NCBI RefSeq assembly: GCF_050717635.1
Contig: NZ_JBOITO010000037.1
Span: 28,190 to 92,189 of the forward strand
Origin: Clostridium_AD sp050717635
GTDB lineage: Bacteria > Bacillota > Clostridia > Clostridiales > Clostridiaceae
Reading direction: 5' to 3'
DNA length: 64,000 nt
The notes beneath the pieces are model-generated. The model made no database searches, was not told the origin of the DNA, and saw only the letters and a program-made list of their open reading frames with translations. Position 1 is the first letter of the stretch; every line of letters begins with the position of its first letter. The translations under genes and the position numbers were made by a program. Below are positions 1-8,325 of this stretch, one piece after another.

Positions 1-160
1 TATTACTACAATTGCGTCTCACTTCGCTAAGTAATTCTAAAGCTTGTTCGAATGCAATTTACGTAATATATACTTTTCTAACCGACTAAACGATGCTTTC
101 GAGTTCTAAAGTTATCCACAATTTAAATTATAAAATGGATTCATCCACAGAAATAGTGCA
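1..160. other. Non-coding left edge, possible repeat
   Basis: No convincing gene is visible. The stretch lies downstream of citG. It holds one exact DnaA-box-like 9-mer (TTATCCACA, 112-120) and a one-mismatch copy (TCATCCACA, 141-149). Positions 35-110 have an uneven, IS-border or intergenic-repeat look, but no second copy occurs in this window. No clear terminator for the citC-X-G unit was found here. Confidence 0.3.
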
Positions 161-1033
161 CTAATGTTTATAAGTACTGAAATATTCCTCTACTAAATTA
201 AAAAATACAGTTACCGCTAGGAGGTCTGCTGATCCTCCTGGGCTTATATTTTGTTTTATAAATTCACTATCAAGGTTCTCTATTGCATCTTTTCCAATTT
301 TTGTAGTCATTCCGCCTAAAGAAATTATGTTAGTTGCCTTTTGTTGTACTTCTTTTAATGTTTCCATTGAATGTCTGTGAAGAACATTAGAATCCTCACA
401 ATACTGCATAAGAGATACAAGTGTATGAATTAACCTATCATTTAAATTCAAAGATTTATTTTCTTTATACACCAAAGTAGCGTAGTCAAAAACAAGTGGA
501 ATACCTTTTTCTACTTGACCCCTTATTCCCTCTATTTTATATTTTACAAATAATTTTTCTCCATAGCTTGTGGCTTTATCTTTATTCATATAGATTAGTT
601 CATTTTGAACAAGCCCTCTAGTCATTTTTCTTATTAAGTCTTGTATTTCACTGAAATTTTTCTTATCATAAATAGCTTTGCTCACAGCTGCGCAGCTAAT
701 ACCCAAAAGAAAAATCATGCCTTTATGAGTGTTTACACCCTTAGTACCTATAAACATTTCATTTTCTGCTTCTATTCCTATATTTCTAATGGCCATAAAT
801 ATTTCTTTAGGAGTTTTATCTGAGTACCCCTCCTGCGCAAATAAAACCATATACCTACTTAGAATAGAGGTACTTTTAATAAAACAGTAATGATCCATAT
901 CCTTGTGAGCTCCTTTTGATATAGAGGATACTAGTCCAGGTGACGGATATGCAGCCACTTCACATAGCATCGCCTCTATTGCATAGCCTGCTATAATAAA
1001 AGCTTCTTTTGATATTATATATTTATTTCCCAT
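161..1033 (-). CDS. citG: Triphosphoribosyl-dephospho-CoA synthase CitG
   Basis: The 290-aa product matches the CitG family, which makes 2'-(5''-triphosphoribosyl)-3'-dephospho-CoA from ATP and dephospho-CoA. This is the precursor of the prosthetic group of citrate-type lyases. Visible family marks are PSPGLV near residue 30, NTHKG at 101-105 and SPGGSADLLA near the C-terminus. The start overlaps the 3' end of citX by 11 nt, which suggests translational coupling. It is the last gene of a citC-citX-citG unit that follows the lyase genes. Its partner here may be citramalate lyase rather than citrate lyase; the chemistry of CitG would be the same. Length is normal for a free-standing CitG not fused to CitX. 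Confidence 0.9.
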   Translation of the reverse strand: MGNKYIISKEAFIIAGYAIEAMLCEVAAYPSPGLVSSISKGAHKDMDHYCFIKSTSILSRYMVLFAQEGYSDKTPKEIFMAIRNIGIEAENEMFIGTKGVNTHKGMIFLLGISCAAVSKAIYDKKNFSEIQDLIRKMTRGLVQNELIYMNKDKATSYGEKLFVKYKIEGIRGQVEKGIPLVFDYATLVYKENKSLNLNDRLIHTLVSLMQYCEDSNVLHRHSMETLKEVQQKATNIISLGGMTTKIGKDAIENLDSEFIKQNISPGGSADLLAVTVFFNLVEEYFSTYKH

Positions 1034-1535
1034 AAACTTTCTCCATATATTCTGTGAACCTTATTTTAATAAATTCTTCCACTTCTTTTTTACTATGCTT
1101 TTCACTTCTTACACAATTATGAGCTATGTCATCGCATAAAAAACATTTTCTCATACCTAAATTGAAATCACTACGACTAATACCTCTACCTGACCCATCA
1201 TATACATCTATGTCTACACATCTTCCTAAAGGGTGTTTTTCTTCTACACCCAGCGTAATTAATTTTATATCTCTTGCGTTTTTGTTTATAGACATGATCA
1301 CAAGGGGACCTTCTGCCGTTGTTGTAATTATTTTATTATGAATAGACTCACAAAAAGTTTCACAAATAGCGCGCTCTATAACTTTTGTTATCCCTTGTGA
1401 AAAACGGTTATCTTTGTTTATACCCGGATAGTTAACCCTAATAACCAGTAGAGGCATTTTAAATTGTTCCAATAATTTTTCTTGATATTCAATTCTTCTT
1501 TCTCTCTCTAAAAATATATCTTCTGCTGTATACAT
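1023..1535 (-). CDS. citX: Apo-lyase phosphoribosyl-dephospho-CoA transferase CitX
   Basis: The 170-aa product resembles CitX, which transfers the CitG product onto a serine of the lyase acyl carrier protein (CitD). The family signature G-R-x-x-D-x-D is seen as LGRCVDIDVYD at 103-113, and a cysteine-rich CFLCDD segment follows. It starts 6 nt after the citC stop with no strong ribosome-binding site, so it probably depends on coupling to citC. It overlaps citG by 11 nt. CitX and CitG are separate proteins here, whereas some bacteria fuse them. Confidence 0.88.
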   Translation of the reverse strand: MYTAEDIFLERERRIEYQEKLLEQFKMPLLVIRVNYPGINKDNRFSQGITKVIERAICETFCESIHNKIITTTAEGPLVIMSINKNARDIKLITLGVEEKHPLGRCVDIDVYDGSGRGISRSDFNLGMRKCFLCDDIAHNCVRSEKHSKKEVEEFIKIRFTEYMEKVYGK

Positions 1536-1541
1536 ATTATA

Positions 1542-2585
1542 TTAATGTGGAGAATCGCTAAACCTTATTTCCCCCATTATCTCCTTTCCTGCTTTAGTAT
1601 TTAAAAATTTCCATGTTGAACTAGGAACTATATTTTCAATTTCTGATATTTTATCTTCTTTAATAAATTCTCTAACCCTTGAAGCACTTATAATATCACC
1701 CATTAAAGCCTTTCTCTTTACTTCTACAACCTTTACTCCATAGGTAGGTAGTATTCCCTTCAAAGCGTCATTATAAGCATTTGTAACTTTACAATAAGGC
1801 TCTTCTCCTATAAATCTTTTTGTTATATTTAACGTTTCACAAAAATATCTTCCAAAAATTGTTGCATCAAGTGTTGTATACGCCTTTAGTCTTTCATCTT
1901 CCACTCTTAAAAAGTAGGATGGGAAAGTAGCAGCTGAAATTATATACTCGCCGCCTTTTATTACTTTCACATTAGGCAGATGAGAAACGCCTTCTTTAAC
2001 CATTGCATATCTATAGTTAAATGGAAATGATGATTTATCTTCTTCTACTATAAATACTAATACCTCTTTACCTTTTGATGCAGCTTCTTCTATTAAATAC
2101 TTGTGCCCTAAAGTAAAGGGATTACAATTCATAACTAAAGCTGATTTTTCAGTGGTCTTATCTATATTATATTCCACTTTCATATCCTCTAGTTTTTTTC
2201 TTATATCATATATTCCACTCTCAAGAAGGGCTACATTTTCCACTTTCTGTATGAGGTTGTACCCAAGAGACGAAAATATATCTATGTTTCTTACCTTAGT
2301 AAATATAAAACTATGATAAATTTCTTCCTCAAAAAGCCTATCCGATACTGCTCCCATAAGCATAGAGGATACCCCTTCTCCTCTTAAATCATCTGATACT
2401 GCAAAGCACTTAAAAACACTTTTAGCTTTGGAACAAGTGGCCTTAATTTCACCGCTTTGCCTAATAACTATAGTATAATCTACGTTATCATCAAGTTCTA
2501 ACTGGAATGTTCGCAAAAAATCTTTTACTTCTTTAACTCTATCTTCATCTTTTAGATTAATTCTTTCAACGTTAAGTTCATACAT
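1542..2585 (-). CDS. citC: [Citrate (pro-3S)-lyase] ligase CitC
   Basis: This 347-aa protein fits CitC, the ATP-dependent acetate:lyase ligase that acetylates the prosthetic-group thiol of CitD and so switches the lyase on. The N-terminal ~120 residues look like a GNAT acyltransferase fold. The C-terminal two thirds carry the nucleotidyltransferase signature MNCNPFTLGHKYLIEEA (from about residue 152), with the HxGH-like HKYL, and an ISASRVRE motif near residue 318. The start ATG is preceded by GGAGG. The 158-bp gap upstream holds the citF terminator and an AT-rich stretch that probably contains a promoter, so citC-X-G may be a separate transcript from citF. Confidence 0.92.
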   Translation of the reverse strand: MYELNVERINLKDEDRVKEVKDFLRTFQLELDDNVDYTIVIRQSGEIKATCSKAKSVFKCFAVSDDLRGEGVSSMLMGAVSDRLFEEEIYHSFIFTKVRNIDIFSSLGYNLIQKVENVALLESGIYDIRKKLEDMKVEYNIDKTTEKSALVMNCNPFTLGHKYLIEEAASKGKEVLVFIVEEDKSSFPFNYRYAMVKEGVSHLPNVKVIKGGEYIISAATFPSYFLRVEDERLKAYTTLDATIFGRYFCETLNITKRFIGEEPYCKVTNAYNDALKGILPTYGVKVVEVKRKALMGDIISASRVREFIKEDKISEIENIVPSSTWKFLNTKAGKEIMGEIRFSDSPH

Positions 2586-2697
2586 ACAAAGCCTCCAACT
2601 GTTAAATTACTTATTATATATATTATATATTTATTGTTACACAAAAGCTAATATATATATAGTTTTACCATTACCACGTTTTTTACAATAATAAGTA

Positions 2698-2733
2698 AAA
2701 TAAAATAAAGCTGAAAATTTTATTTTCAGCTTT
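2698..2733 (-). terminator. Intrinsic terminator after citF
   Basis: An 11-bp stem (AAAGCTGAAAA with its complement, 2707-2733) is followed on the minus strand by a T-rich run. It lies 11 bp after the citF stop and should end the main glm-mal-fum-cit transcript before citC. Confidence 0.8.
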
Positions 2734-2743
2734 ATCCTATATC

Positions 2744-4282
2744 TTATAAGGGTTTTCTAACTACATCAATTACAGAACCATCTCTGTATTCTATAACTGC
2801 AACTATTTGATCTGATAGTTCGATTGCCTTTGGTTTACCTGTCATATTTTCAGCTATTTCTTTAAGCTTCTCAATAGTCATTATAGGAAGATTTGTTTTC
2901 TTTAATTTTTCGATTATATCCTGTCTTCTTGGATTAACCGCTATTCCTCTTTCTGTTACAATAACATCAATGCTCTCTCCTGGAGTTGTTATAGTAGTTA
3001 CATTGTCCACTATAATTGGAAGTCTCGCTTTCGTGAGTTGCGTAACAATTATTGTGAGCTTAGCTCCTGCTGCTGTATCACTATGTCCGCCTGAGCCACC
3101 CATAATAGCGCCATCTGATCCAGTAGTTACATTAACATTAAAGTTAGTATCTATTTCTGTAGCACCTAAGATAACTATGTCCAAGTTGTTTACAACTGCA
3201 CCTTTGTTATTTGGATTTCCATACATTGAAGCAGACATTCTTTGATGTTTATGAGTACTTACATAAGACTGCACTGCCTGTAAATCAAAACACTGTACAT
3301 CAAATAAACTTCTGAATAGTCCCTCTTTAAACATATCTACAATATATCCAGTTATTCCGCCTGATGCAAAGCTTCCTTTTATGCCATTCTTTTTCATATA
3401 AATTCTAAGTTCTGCAGCTACAGCTAGTGAAATTCCACCCGCACCTGTTTGGAAAGACATCTCGTCTTTAACAAGACCTGTTGCTACCATAGCATCAGAT
3501 GCCATTTTAGCTATTTTAAGTCCTACCGGATCCTTAGTAATTTGTGTAGTTCCAGATACTATTCCAGCTGGATCTCCAATGGAATCTACTTTTACTATAT
3601 AATCTACATATATCTGACTAATTTCTATTGGGCAAGTTGGGTAGGGAACTAAATTATCAGTTATTGCTACAACCCTGTCTGCATACTCGGCATCTGCTAC
3701 CGCATAACCTAGTGCTCCACAAGCCGACTTACCATACAAACCATTAATGTTTCCATAAGTATCTGCTGTAGGGGCTGCAATGAAAGCTACATCTATATGT
3801 AAGTCGCCACTTTCTATTGCCCTAGCACGTCCACCATGGGTATGCATTGTCACTGGTGTTTTTAATAGTCCCCTTGAAATTTCTTGCGCCACAGGACCTG
3901 ACATATAATTTGTGTATATTTTAGTTACTACACCATTTTTTATGTGCTGAATAAGTGGTGAATGATTTGGGAAGATAGAACTTACTGCAACAGTAATGTT
4001 TTTTATACCTCTAAATGCAATAGCTTCTAGGACTAAATTTAGTACATAGTCACCATTTCTTAAATGATGATGAAAAGATACAGTCATCCCATCTTTAAGT
4101 GCTACCTTGTCTAAAACTTCCTCTATGCTTTCTAAAACTTTTTTATCATTTGGAGTTACTGAATTTACTTTTACTTCCCTTTTTACTTTCACGCCATTAT
4201 GCTTAAATGCACCTTCAAAAGGAGTCACCGTGCCGTAGCCTTCTATGTATTCGGGTATTTCTTTTCCTAATATATTTTTCAT
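2744..4282 (-). CDS. citF: Citrate/citramalate lyase alpha subunit (CoA-transferase)
   Basis: The 512-aa product is a CitF-family alpha subunit. In citrate lyase this subunit swaps acetyl for citryl on the acyl carrier protein; in citramalate lyase it does the same with citramalate. Glycine-rich CoA-transferase segments are visible (GTTQITKDPVG, GAGGISLAVA, GGSGGHSDTAAGAKL), with length typical of the family. The start is the ATG giving MKNILGK, because GAGGTG sits 6 nt upstream; an in-frame GTG three codons earlier overlaps that site. It follows citD-citE, as in classical cit operons. The neighbouring methylaspartate genes and the absence of a citrate transporter or oxaloacetate decarboxylase favour citramalate as substrate (inference). 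Confidence 0.92.
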   Translation of the reverse strand: MKNILGKEIPEYIEGYGTVTPFEGAFKHNGVKVKREVKVNSVTPNDKKVLESIEEVLDKVALKDGMTVSFHHHLRNGDYVLNLVLEAIAFRGIKNITVAVSSIFPNHSPLIQHIKNGVVTKIYTNYMSGPVAQEISRGLLKTPVTMHTHGGRARAIESGDLHIDVAFIAAPTADTYGNINGLYGKSACGALGYAVADAEYADRVVAITDNLVPYPTCPIEISQIYVDYIVKVDSIGDPAGIVSGTTQITKDPVGLKIAKMASDAMVATGLVKDEMSFQTGAGGISLAVAAELRIYMKKNGIKGSFASGGITGYIVDMFKEGLFRSLFDVQCFDLQAVQSYVSTHKHQRMSASMYGNPNNKGAVVNNLDIVILGATEIDTNFNVNVTTGSDGAIMGGSGGHSDTAAGAKLTIIVTQLTKARLPIIVDNVTTITTPGESIDVIVTERGIAVNPRRQDIIEKLKKTNLPIMTIEKLKEIAENMTGKPKAIELSDQIVAVIEYRDGSVIDVVRKPL

Positions 4283-4336
4283 TAATATCACCTCAATTAA
4301 CTAAAGTAGCAAAACTCACAATTTTTAAATATACTC

Positions 4337-5209
4337 TTATACAAGACCTAAAAGCTTTGCAAGTTCTACTGTATTTTTAGCTCTATTTATAACTGGCGCA
4401 TCTACCATCTTACCATCTAAGGAGAATACTCCTTTTCCTTCACTTTCTGCCTCTTCCATAGACTCAAGAACCCTCTTTGCGTATTTTATTTCATCCGTTG
4501 TTGGCGCATACACATCATGAATGGTATCAGTTTGTCTTGGATTTATGGCAGCTTTACCTGTAAGACCTAAGCTTTTAGCTTTCCTAGTGTCTTTTTCTAA
4601 ACCTTCAAAATCATTGGTATCTGTAAATGGAGTATCTATAGAATCCACCTTCATAGCTCTACATGCAACTGCTACTCTATTTCTTGCATAGAAGACTTCT
4701 TCGCCTTCTTTTGTTCTAACAATTCCTAAATCTGAAGTCAAATCCTCTCCTCCAAGTAAAACCGCTACTATTCTATCAGAGGATTTTATTATGCTATAAA
4801 CATTTTCAAGGCCGTAAGCTGTTTCCACTATGGGAATTAATTTTATACTTCCCTTTTGAAAGCCTTCTTCTATTTCAATCTTTATAAGCATTTCATCTAT
4901 AGCTTTTAGTTCTTCTTCTGTAGCCTTTGGTATCATTAATGCATCAGGTTTTACCCTTGCAATTACATCAATATCCTCCATGGCATATTCAGTAGTAAAT
5001 GGATTTACCCTTACTACTAGTTCTACATTACTATAATCTACAATTTTCATTGCTTCTCTTACCAAAATTCTAGCGCTATCCTTCTCTGTTAGACTTACAG
5101 CATCCTCTAAATCTAATATAATTGAGTCTGCACCTAAAATTCCTGCATTCTGAAGCATTCCTGGATTATTTCCAGGCATAAAAAGCATTGTTCTTCTTAA
5201 CCTTTTCAT
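4337..5209 (-). CDS. citE: Citrate/citramalate lyase beta subunit (CitE-like)
   Basis: This 290-aa CitE/HpcH-family TIM-barrel protein is the cleaving subunit. It splits citryl- or citramalyl-ACP into acetyl-ACP plus a keto acid (pyruvate if the substrate is citramalate). Motifs visible are RRTMLFMPGNNPGML at the N-terminus, DSIILDLEDAV (Mg-binding region, around 30-40), VRVNPF near 70, PIVETAYGLEN near 130 and a LLGGEDLTSDLG segment near 153. The chosen ATG (MKRLRRT) has GAGGTG 7 nt upstream. It sits between citD and citF. Sequence alone does not separate citrate from citramalate specificity. Confidence 0.92.
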   Translation of the reverse strand: MKRLRRTMLFMPGNNPGMLQNAGILGADSIILDLEDAVSLTEKDSARILVREAMKIVDYSNVELVVRVNPFTTEYAMEDIDVIARVKPDALMIPKATEEELKAIDEMLIKIEIEEGFQKGSIKLIPIVETAYGLENVYSIIKSSDRIVAVLLGGEDLTSDLGIVRTKEGEEVFYARNRVAVACRAMKVDSIDTPFTDTNDFEGLEKDTRKAKSLGLTGKAAINPRQTDTIHDVYAPTTDEIKYAKRVLESMEEAESEGKGVFSLDGKMVDAPVINRAKNTVELAKLLGLV

Positions 5210-5221
5210 ATTAATCACCTC

Positions 5222-5485
5222 TTACTGAGCCCTTTTTGTGGCAGTTTCTATTCTAGCTTTTATTGTATAATTTAATGCACCTTTATCTTGTGCAGTTACT
5301 ATAACATTTTCTACTCCAAGTTCCTTAAATTCCTCTAGCATTACTCTTTCTATTTCTTGTCCAAACTGTTTCATAACGATACTTTGAAGATTTATTTCAA
5401 TACCGCCCTTAGGGTTTGGCATTAGCATTACATATATATCGTTAGATTCCATCGTTCCAGCTTTGGATGGTTTATTTATTTCCAT
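5222..5485 (-). CDS. citD: Citrate/citramalate lyase acyl carrier protein (gamma)
   Basis: The 87-aa protein is the CitD-type acyl carrier subunit. Serine 14 in AGTMESND matches the family site that receives the phosphoribosyl-dephospho-CoA group from CitX. The acetylated thiol of that group carries substrate between CitF and CitE. The ribosome-binding site is GAGGTG. citE begins about 12 nt downstream, which keeps the subunits together. Confidence 0.93.
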   Translation of the reverse strand: MEINKPSKAGTMESNDIYVMLMPNPKGGIEINLQSIVMKQFGQEIERVMLEEFKELGVENVIVTAQDKGALNYTIKARIETATKRAQ

Positions 5486-5515
5486 GGTATCACCTCACAC
5501 TAACTTCAGTTATAT

Positions 5516-6073
5516 TTATTTTAAACTTTCTAAATAAGCATTTTGTCCTTGTTCATATAAATTGTTACCTTCACTATCTATTATTACAACTATAGGTAAA
5601 TCTTCAACTTCAAGTCGTCTTATAGCTTCAGATCCTAAATCTTCATAAGTTACTATTTCTGCTTTTTTTACACATTTGCCTATTAGTGCTCCTGCTCCAC
5701 CAATAGCTGCAAAATATACAGCACCATTTTTAATCATGGAATCTACAACTTCTTGTGATCTAAGTCCTTTACCTATCATTCCTTTTAAGCCTTTTTCTAA
5801 AAGCTGTGGTGCATAAGCATCCATTCTATAACTAGTAGTTGGACCTGCTGATCCTAATGCATTTCCAGGTTTCGCTGGAGTTGGTCCCACATAATATATA
5901 ACTGCATCCACAACATCTATAGGAAGCTTTTCTCCACTATCAATAAGATCAACTAGTCTTTTATGAGCTGCATCCCTAGCTGTGTATATAACTCCAGATA
6001 ATAGAACGCTATCTCCTGCTTTTAGATCCTTAATTACATCTTTAGTAAGTGGCGTAGTTATTCTTTTTTCCAT
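5516..6073 (-). CDS. Fumarase-type hydro-lyase beta subunit, probable mesaconase
   Basis: The 185-aa product is the C-terminal (beta) half of a two-subunit class I fumarase / L-tartrate dehydratase. Visible motifs are GDSVLLSGVIYTARDAAHK near 23-41, GPTPAKPG near 71, GSAGPTTSYRMD near 83-94 and GKGLRSQEVVD near 110. The start ATG (MEKRITTP) is chosen because AAGGAGGG lies 7 nt upstream. It follows the alpha subunit by 35 bp and precedes citD. Placed between methylaspartate ammonia-lyase and a citramalate-type lyase, it most likely hydrates mesaconate to (S)-citramalate. It could also act on fumarate, since these enzymes are often promiscuous. Confidence 0.88.
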   Translation of the reverse strand: MEKRITTPLTKDVIKDLKAGDSVLLSGVIYTARDAAHKRLVDLIDSGEKLPIDVVDAVIYYVGPTPAKPGNALGSAGPTTSYRMDAYAPQLLEKGLKGMIGKGLRSQEVVDSMIKNGAVYFAAIGGAGALIGKCVKKAEIVTYEDLGSEAIRRLEVEDLPIVVIIDSEGNNLYEQGQNAYLESLK

Positions 6074-6108
6074 AACATTTCCCTCCTTATTTGCTATCAC
6101 CTATGGTA

Positions 6109-6951
6109 CTATAATTCTGCTTTCGCATGCCTTGCAGCATGACAATTTATATTTACTGCCACAGGTAAACCAGCTATATGGGTTGGATAAGTTTCAATAT
6201 TAACACCTAAAGCTGTTGTTTTTCCTCCAAACCCTTGAGGTCCTATACCTAACTTATTTATTTCTTCTATAAGTTCACTTTCAAGATTTGCATAGTAAGG
6301 ATTTGAATTTGCTTTATCAATTTCTCTAACTGCTGCTCTTTTAGCAAGATTCGCCGCCTTATCAAAAGTACCACCTATTCCTACTCCTACAACTATTGGT
6401 GGACATGGGTTAGGTCCAGCTTCTTTTACTACTTTTAAAATAAATTCTTTAACACCTTTAAGCCCATCTGAAGGTTTTAACATTTTAATTTGGCTCATAT
6501 TCTCTGAACCAAATCCCTTTGGAGCTACAGTTATTTTGAATTTATCTCCTACAACTATATCATAATATATAACTGCTGGAGTGTTATCATTTGTATTCAC
6601 TCTATTAAGGGCATCTTTAACCACTGACTTTCTTAAATATCCCTCTTCATATCCTGCTGCTACACCACTATTAATGGCGTCCTCTAAGCTTCCGCCTATT
6701 ATATGAACATCTTGCCCAATCTCTATAAAAACACAAGTCATTCCTGTATCTTGACACATTGGCATTCTTTCAGTAGCTGCTATATCTGCATTTACTAAAA
6801 TCTTATCTAGAACACCTTTTGCTATGTCCCACGTTTCCTTTTCTCTGGACTTTGATATTCCGCTTTTCATTTCATCTGGAAGATAATAATTAGCATCTAT
6901 ACATAATTTTTTAATGGTTTTTGTTATTTCAGATACATTTATTTCTCTCAT
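6109..6951 (-). CDS. Fumarase-type [4Fe-4S] hydro-lyase alpha subunit, probable mesaconase
   Basis: The 280-aa product is the N-terminal (alpha) subunit of a class I (iron-sulfur) fumarase-family hydratase. Three cysteines expected to hold the [4Fe-4S] cluster are seen: MCQDTG near 65, PNPCPP near 185 and NCHAARH near the end. Other marks are TNDNTPA and VAPKGFGSEN in the middle and GPQGFGGKTTALGV near 240. Such enzymes are oxygen-sensitive, which fits an anaerobe. AAGGAGAA lies upstream of the ATG. The operon context points to mesaconate hydration; fumarate or tartrate remain possible substrates. Confidence 0.9.
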   Translation of the reverse strand: MREINVSEITKTIKKLCIDANYYLPDEMKSGISKSREKETWDIAKGVLDKILVNADIAATERMPMCQDTGMTCVFIEIGQDVHIIGGSLEDAINSGVAAGYEEGYLRKSVVKDALNRVNTNDNTPAVIYYDIVVGDKFKITVAPKGFGSENMSQIKMLKPSDGLKGVKEFILKVVKEAGPNPCPPIVVGVGIGGTFDKAANLAKRAAVREIDKANSNPYYANLESELIEEINKLGIGPQGFGGKTTALGVNIETYPTHIAGLPVAVNINCHAARHAKAEL

Positions 6952-6982
6952 TGTTATTCTCCTTTTTGTTTCAATATGGGAA

Positions 6983-7006
6983 AAGGCAGTTTAAATAAAC
7001 CGCCTT
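6983..7006 (-). promoter_or_regulatory. Intercistronic hairpin between mal and fumarase alpha
   Basis: An 11-bp inverted repeat (AAGGCAGTTTA against TAAACCGCCTT, one G-U pair in RNA) lies in the 83-bp gap between mal and the fumarase alpha gene. On the minus strand it is followed by TTTTCCC, so it could be a weak terminator, an RNase stop or a stabilizer that sets different mRNA levels for the upstream and downstream halves of the operon. Confidence 0.55.
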
Positions 7007-7034
7007 AAAGTAACCTCCCAAATTTTTCTTTCAT

Positions 7035-8276
7035 TTATTTTTTTCTATTAACTAAAGCTACAACTCTATTCATTTCATTGTTTACTATCATGTATCCTTC
7101 ATCTACGCCCATACCTGGTTTAGCAAGACATTGATCTGCCCCACAACCCATAGCTATGTTTGTGCAAACTTCTGCGGATCTGTTAGTTTCATTACATGTT
7201 CCACCAACGTATGCTCCAACTTTTAGTTTTTTACAATACAATACTGCTTCAATTATATTGTTAACTCCACCTAAATCTGGAGATTTTATTTGAAGCATAT
7301 GACCTGCTTTCTTATCTCCAAATAATACTACGTCTTCATATGTGTTACACCATTCGTCTGCAACTAGTTCTACATTTATTTTTCTATTATCGAGTTCAGC
7401 AGTTAATGCAGCTAGTGCTTCAACTTGTCTTTCTCTGTGCTCAACATCCATTGGTCCTTCAATTCTAAGCTTGAATGGTTTAGCAGCTTCTTCAAGAGTT
7501 GCTATATAATCTGCCTGAGCTTTTATATCATTATTAAAAGCAACTCCGATTGTTCCATATACATCTATGTGGAATATTGGATTATAGTTTTTATCAGTTC
7601 GAAGTTTTAATACTCTAGCACTTAACCACTGAACATAAGCAAGTAATTTCTCACCCTTAAGTCCTAATTTTTCTTCTACATTGTTTATTAATGCGTGAGG
7701 CATTACGTCTGCACCTTTTATTATCATTTTATCTGCACTATTATATCTATCATCACCTGATTGTGTGAAAATATCAATTCTCTTAATATCTACGCCTGTT
7801 TTGTATTCATCACGTACAACTTCTGCCATAGTTACTTTTTTAGCTTTTGCTACAGCATCAAGGATAGCTTGAGTTACTCCATATCTTATTGCTGTATGAA
7901 GTCTTTTACCATTAACTTGCATATGGTCAAATTCTTCTGCCATTTCTTTAAAGCTGTTTAGTTCTCTACCTATTAATTTTGGTACTATTTCTTTTTCTAT
8001 TATTGGTATAAAATCTTTTGCAAGGAATAATGGATCTCTTCCGCCTGCTCCAGAATATTGTACTGCTGCACAATCTCCGTAAGCAACCTGACCATCTTCA
8101 AGTATAATCATTACTGATATTGATTCTCCCGCTTGTCTAATCGTTTTAAATCCTTCTGTTACTGGTTTACCTACGTATGTAAGACCATCATGTTCTGCTC
8201 CAGCTTTTATAGCTCTTTGGTCATCAAAATAAAATCCAGTTCTTCCTGTTGAACATACTACATCAATAATTTTCAT
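7035..8276 (-). CDS. mal: Methylaspartate ammonia-lyase
   Basis: The 413-aa protein is 3-methylaspartase of the enolase superfamily. It deaminates (2S,3S)-3-methylaspartate to mesaconate and ammonia. The length equals that of the classical clostridial enzyme. Metal-ligand and catalytic segments are visible: FHIDVYGTIG near 236-245, RIEGPMD near 271-277, LVADEWCNTYED near 304-315 and LQIKSPDLGG, whose lysine is the expected general base near 331. The start is the ATG of MKIIDVV, following a GGTG-type ribosome-binding site; an in-frame codon three residues earlier has no spacing for one. It lies directly after the glutamate mutase genes, whose product it uses. Confidence 0.96.
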   Translation of the reverse strand: MKIIDVVCSTGRTGFYFDDQRAIKAGAEHDGLTYVGKPVTEGFKTIRQAGESISVMIILEDGQVAYGDCAAVQYSGAGGRDPLFLAKDFIPIIEKEIVPKLIGRELNSFKEMAEEFDHMQVNGKRLHTAIRYGVTQAILDAVAKAKKVTMAEVVRDEYKTGVDIKRIDIFTQSGDDRYNSADKMIIKGADVMPHALINNVEEKLGLKGEKLLAYVQWLSARVLKLRTDKNYNPIFHIDVYGTIGVAFNNDIKAQADYIATLEEAAKPFKLRIEGPMDVEHRERQVEALAALTAELDNRKINVELVADEWCNTYEDVVLFGDKKAGHMLQIKSPDLGGVNNIIEAVLYCKKLKVGAYVGGTCNETNRSAEVCTNIAMGCGADQCLAKPGMGVDEGYMIVNNEMNRVVALVNRKK

Positions 8277-8325
8277 ATTAAACACCTATCCTTCTTTAAA
8301 TTTGTAATGCGATTTGATCATTTGT

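Noticed and set aside
112..149. Chromosome origin from two DnaA-like boxes
   Set aside because: Only one exact box and one near match, with no dnaA, dnaN or AT-rich unwinding cluster nearby.
161..5485. Classical citrate fermentation cluster
   Set aside because: No citrate transporter, oxaloacetate decarboxylase or CitA/CitB two-component genes; methylaspartate genes are joined to it.
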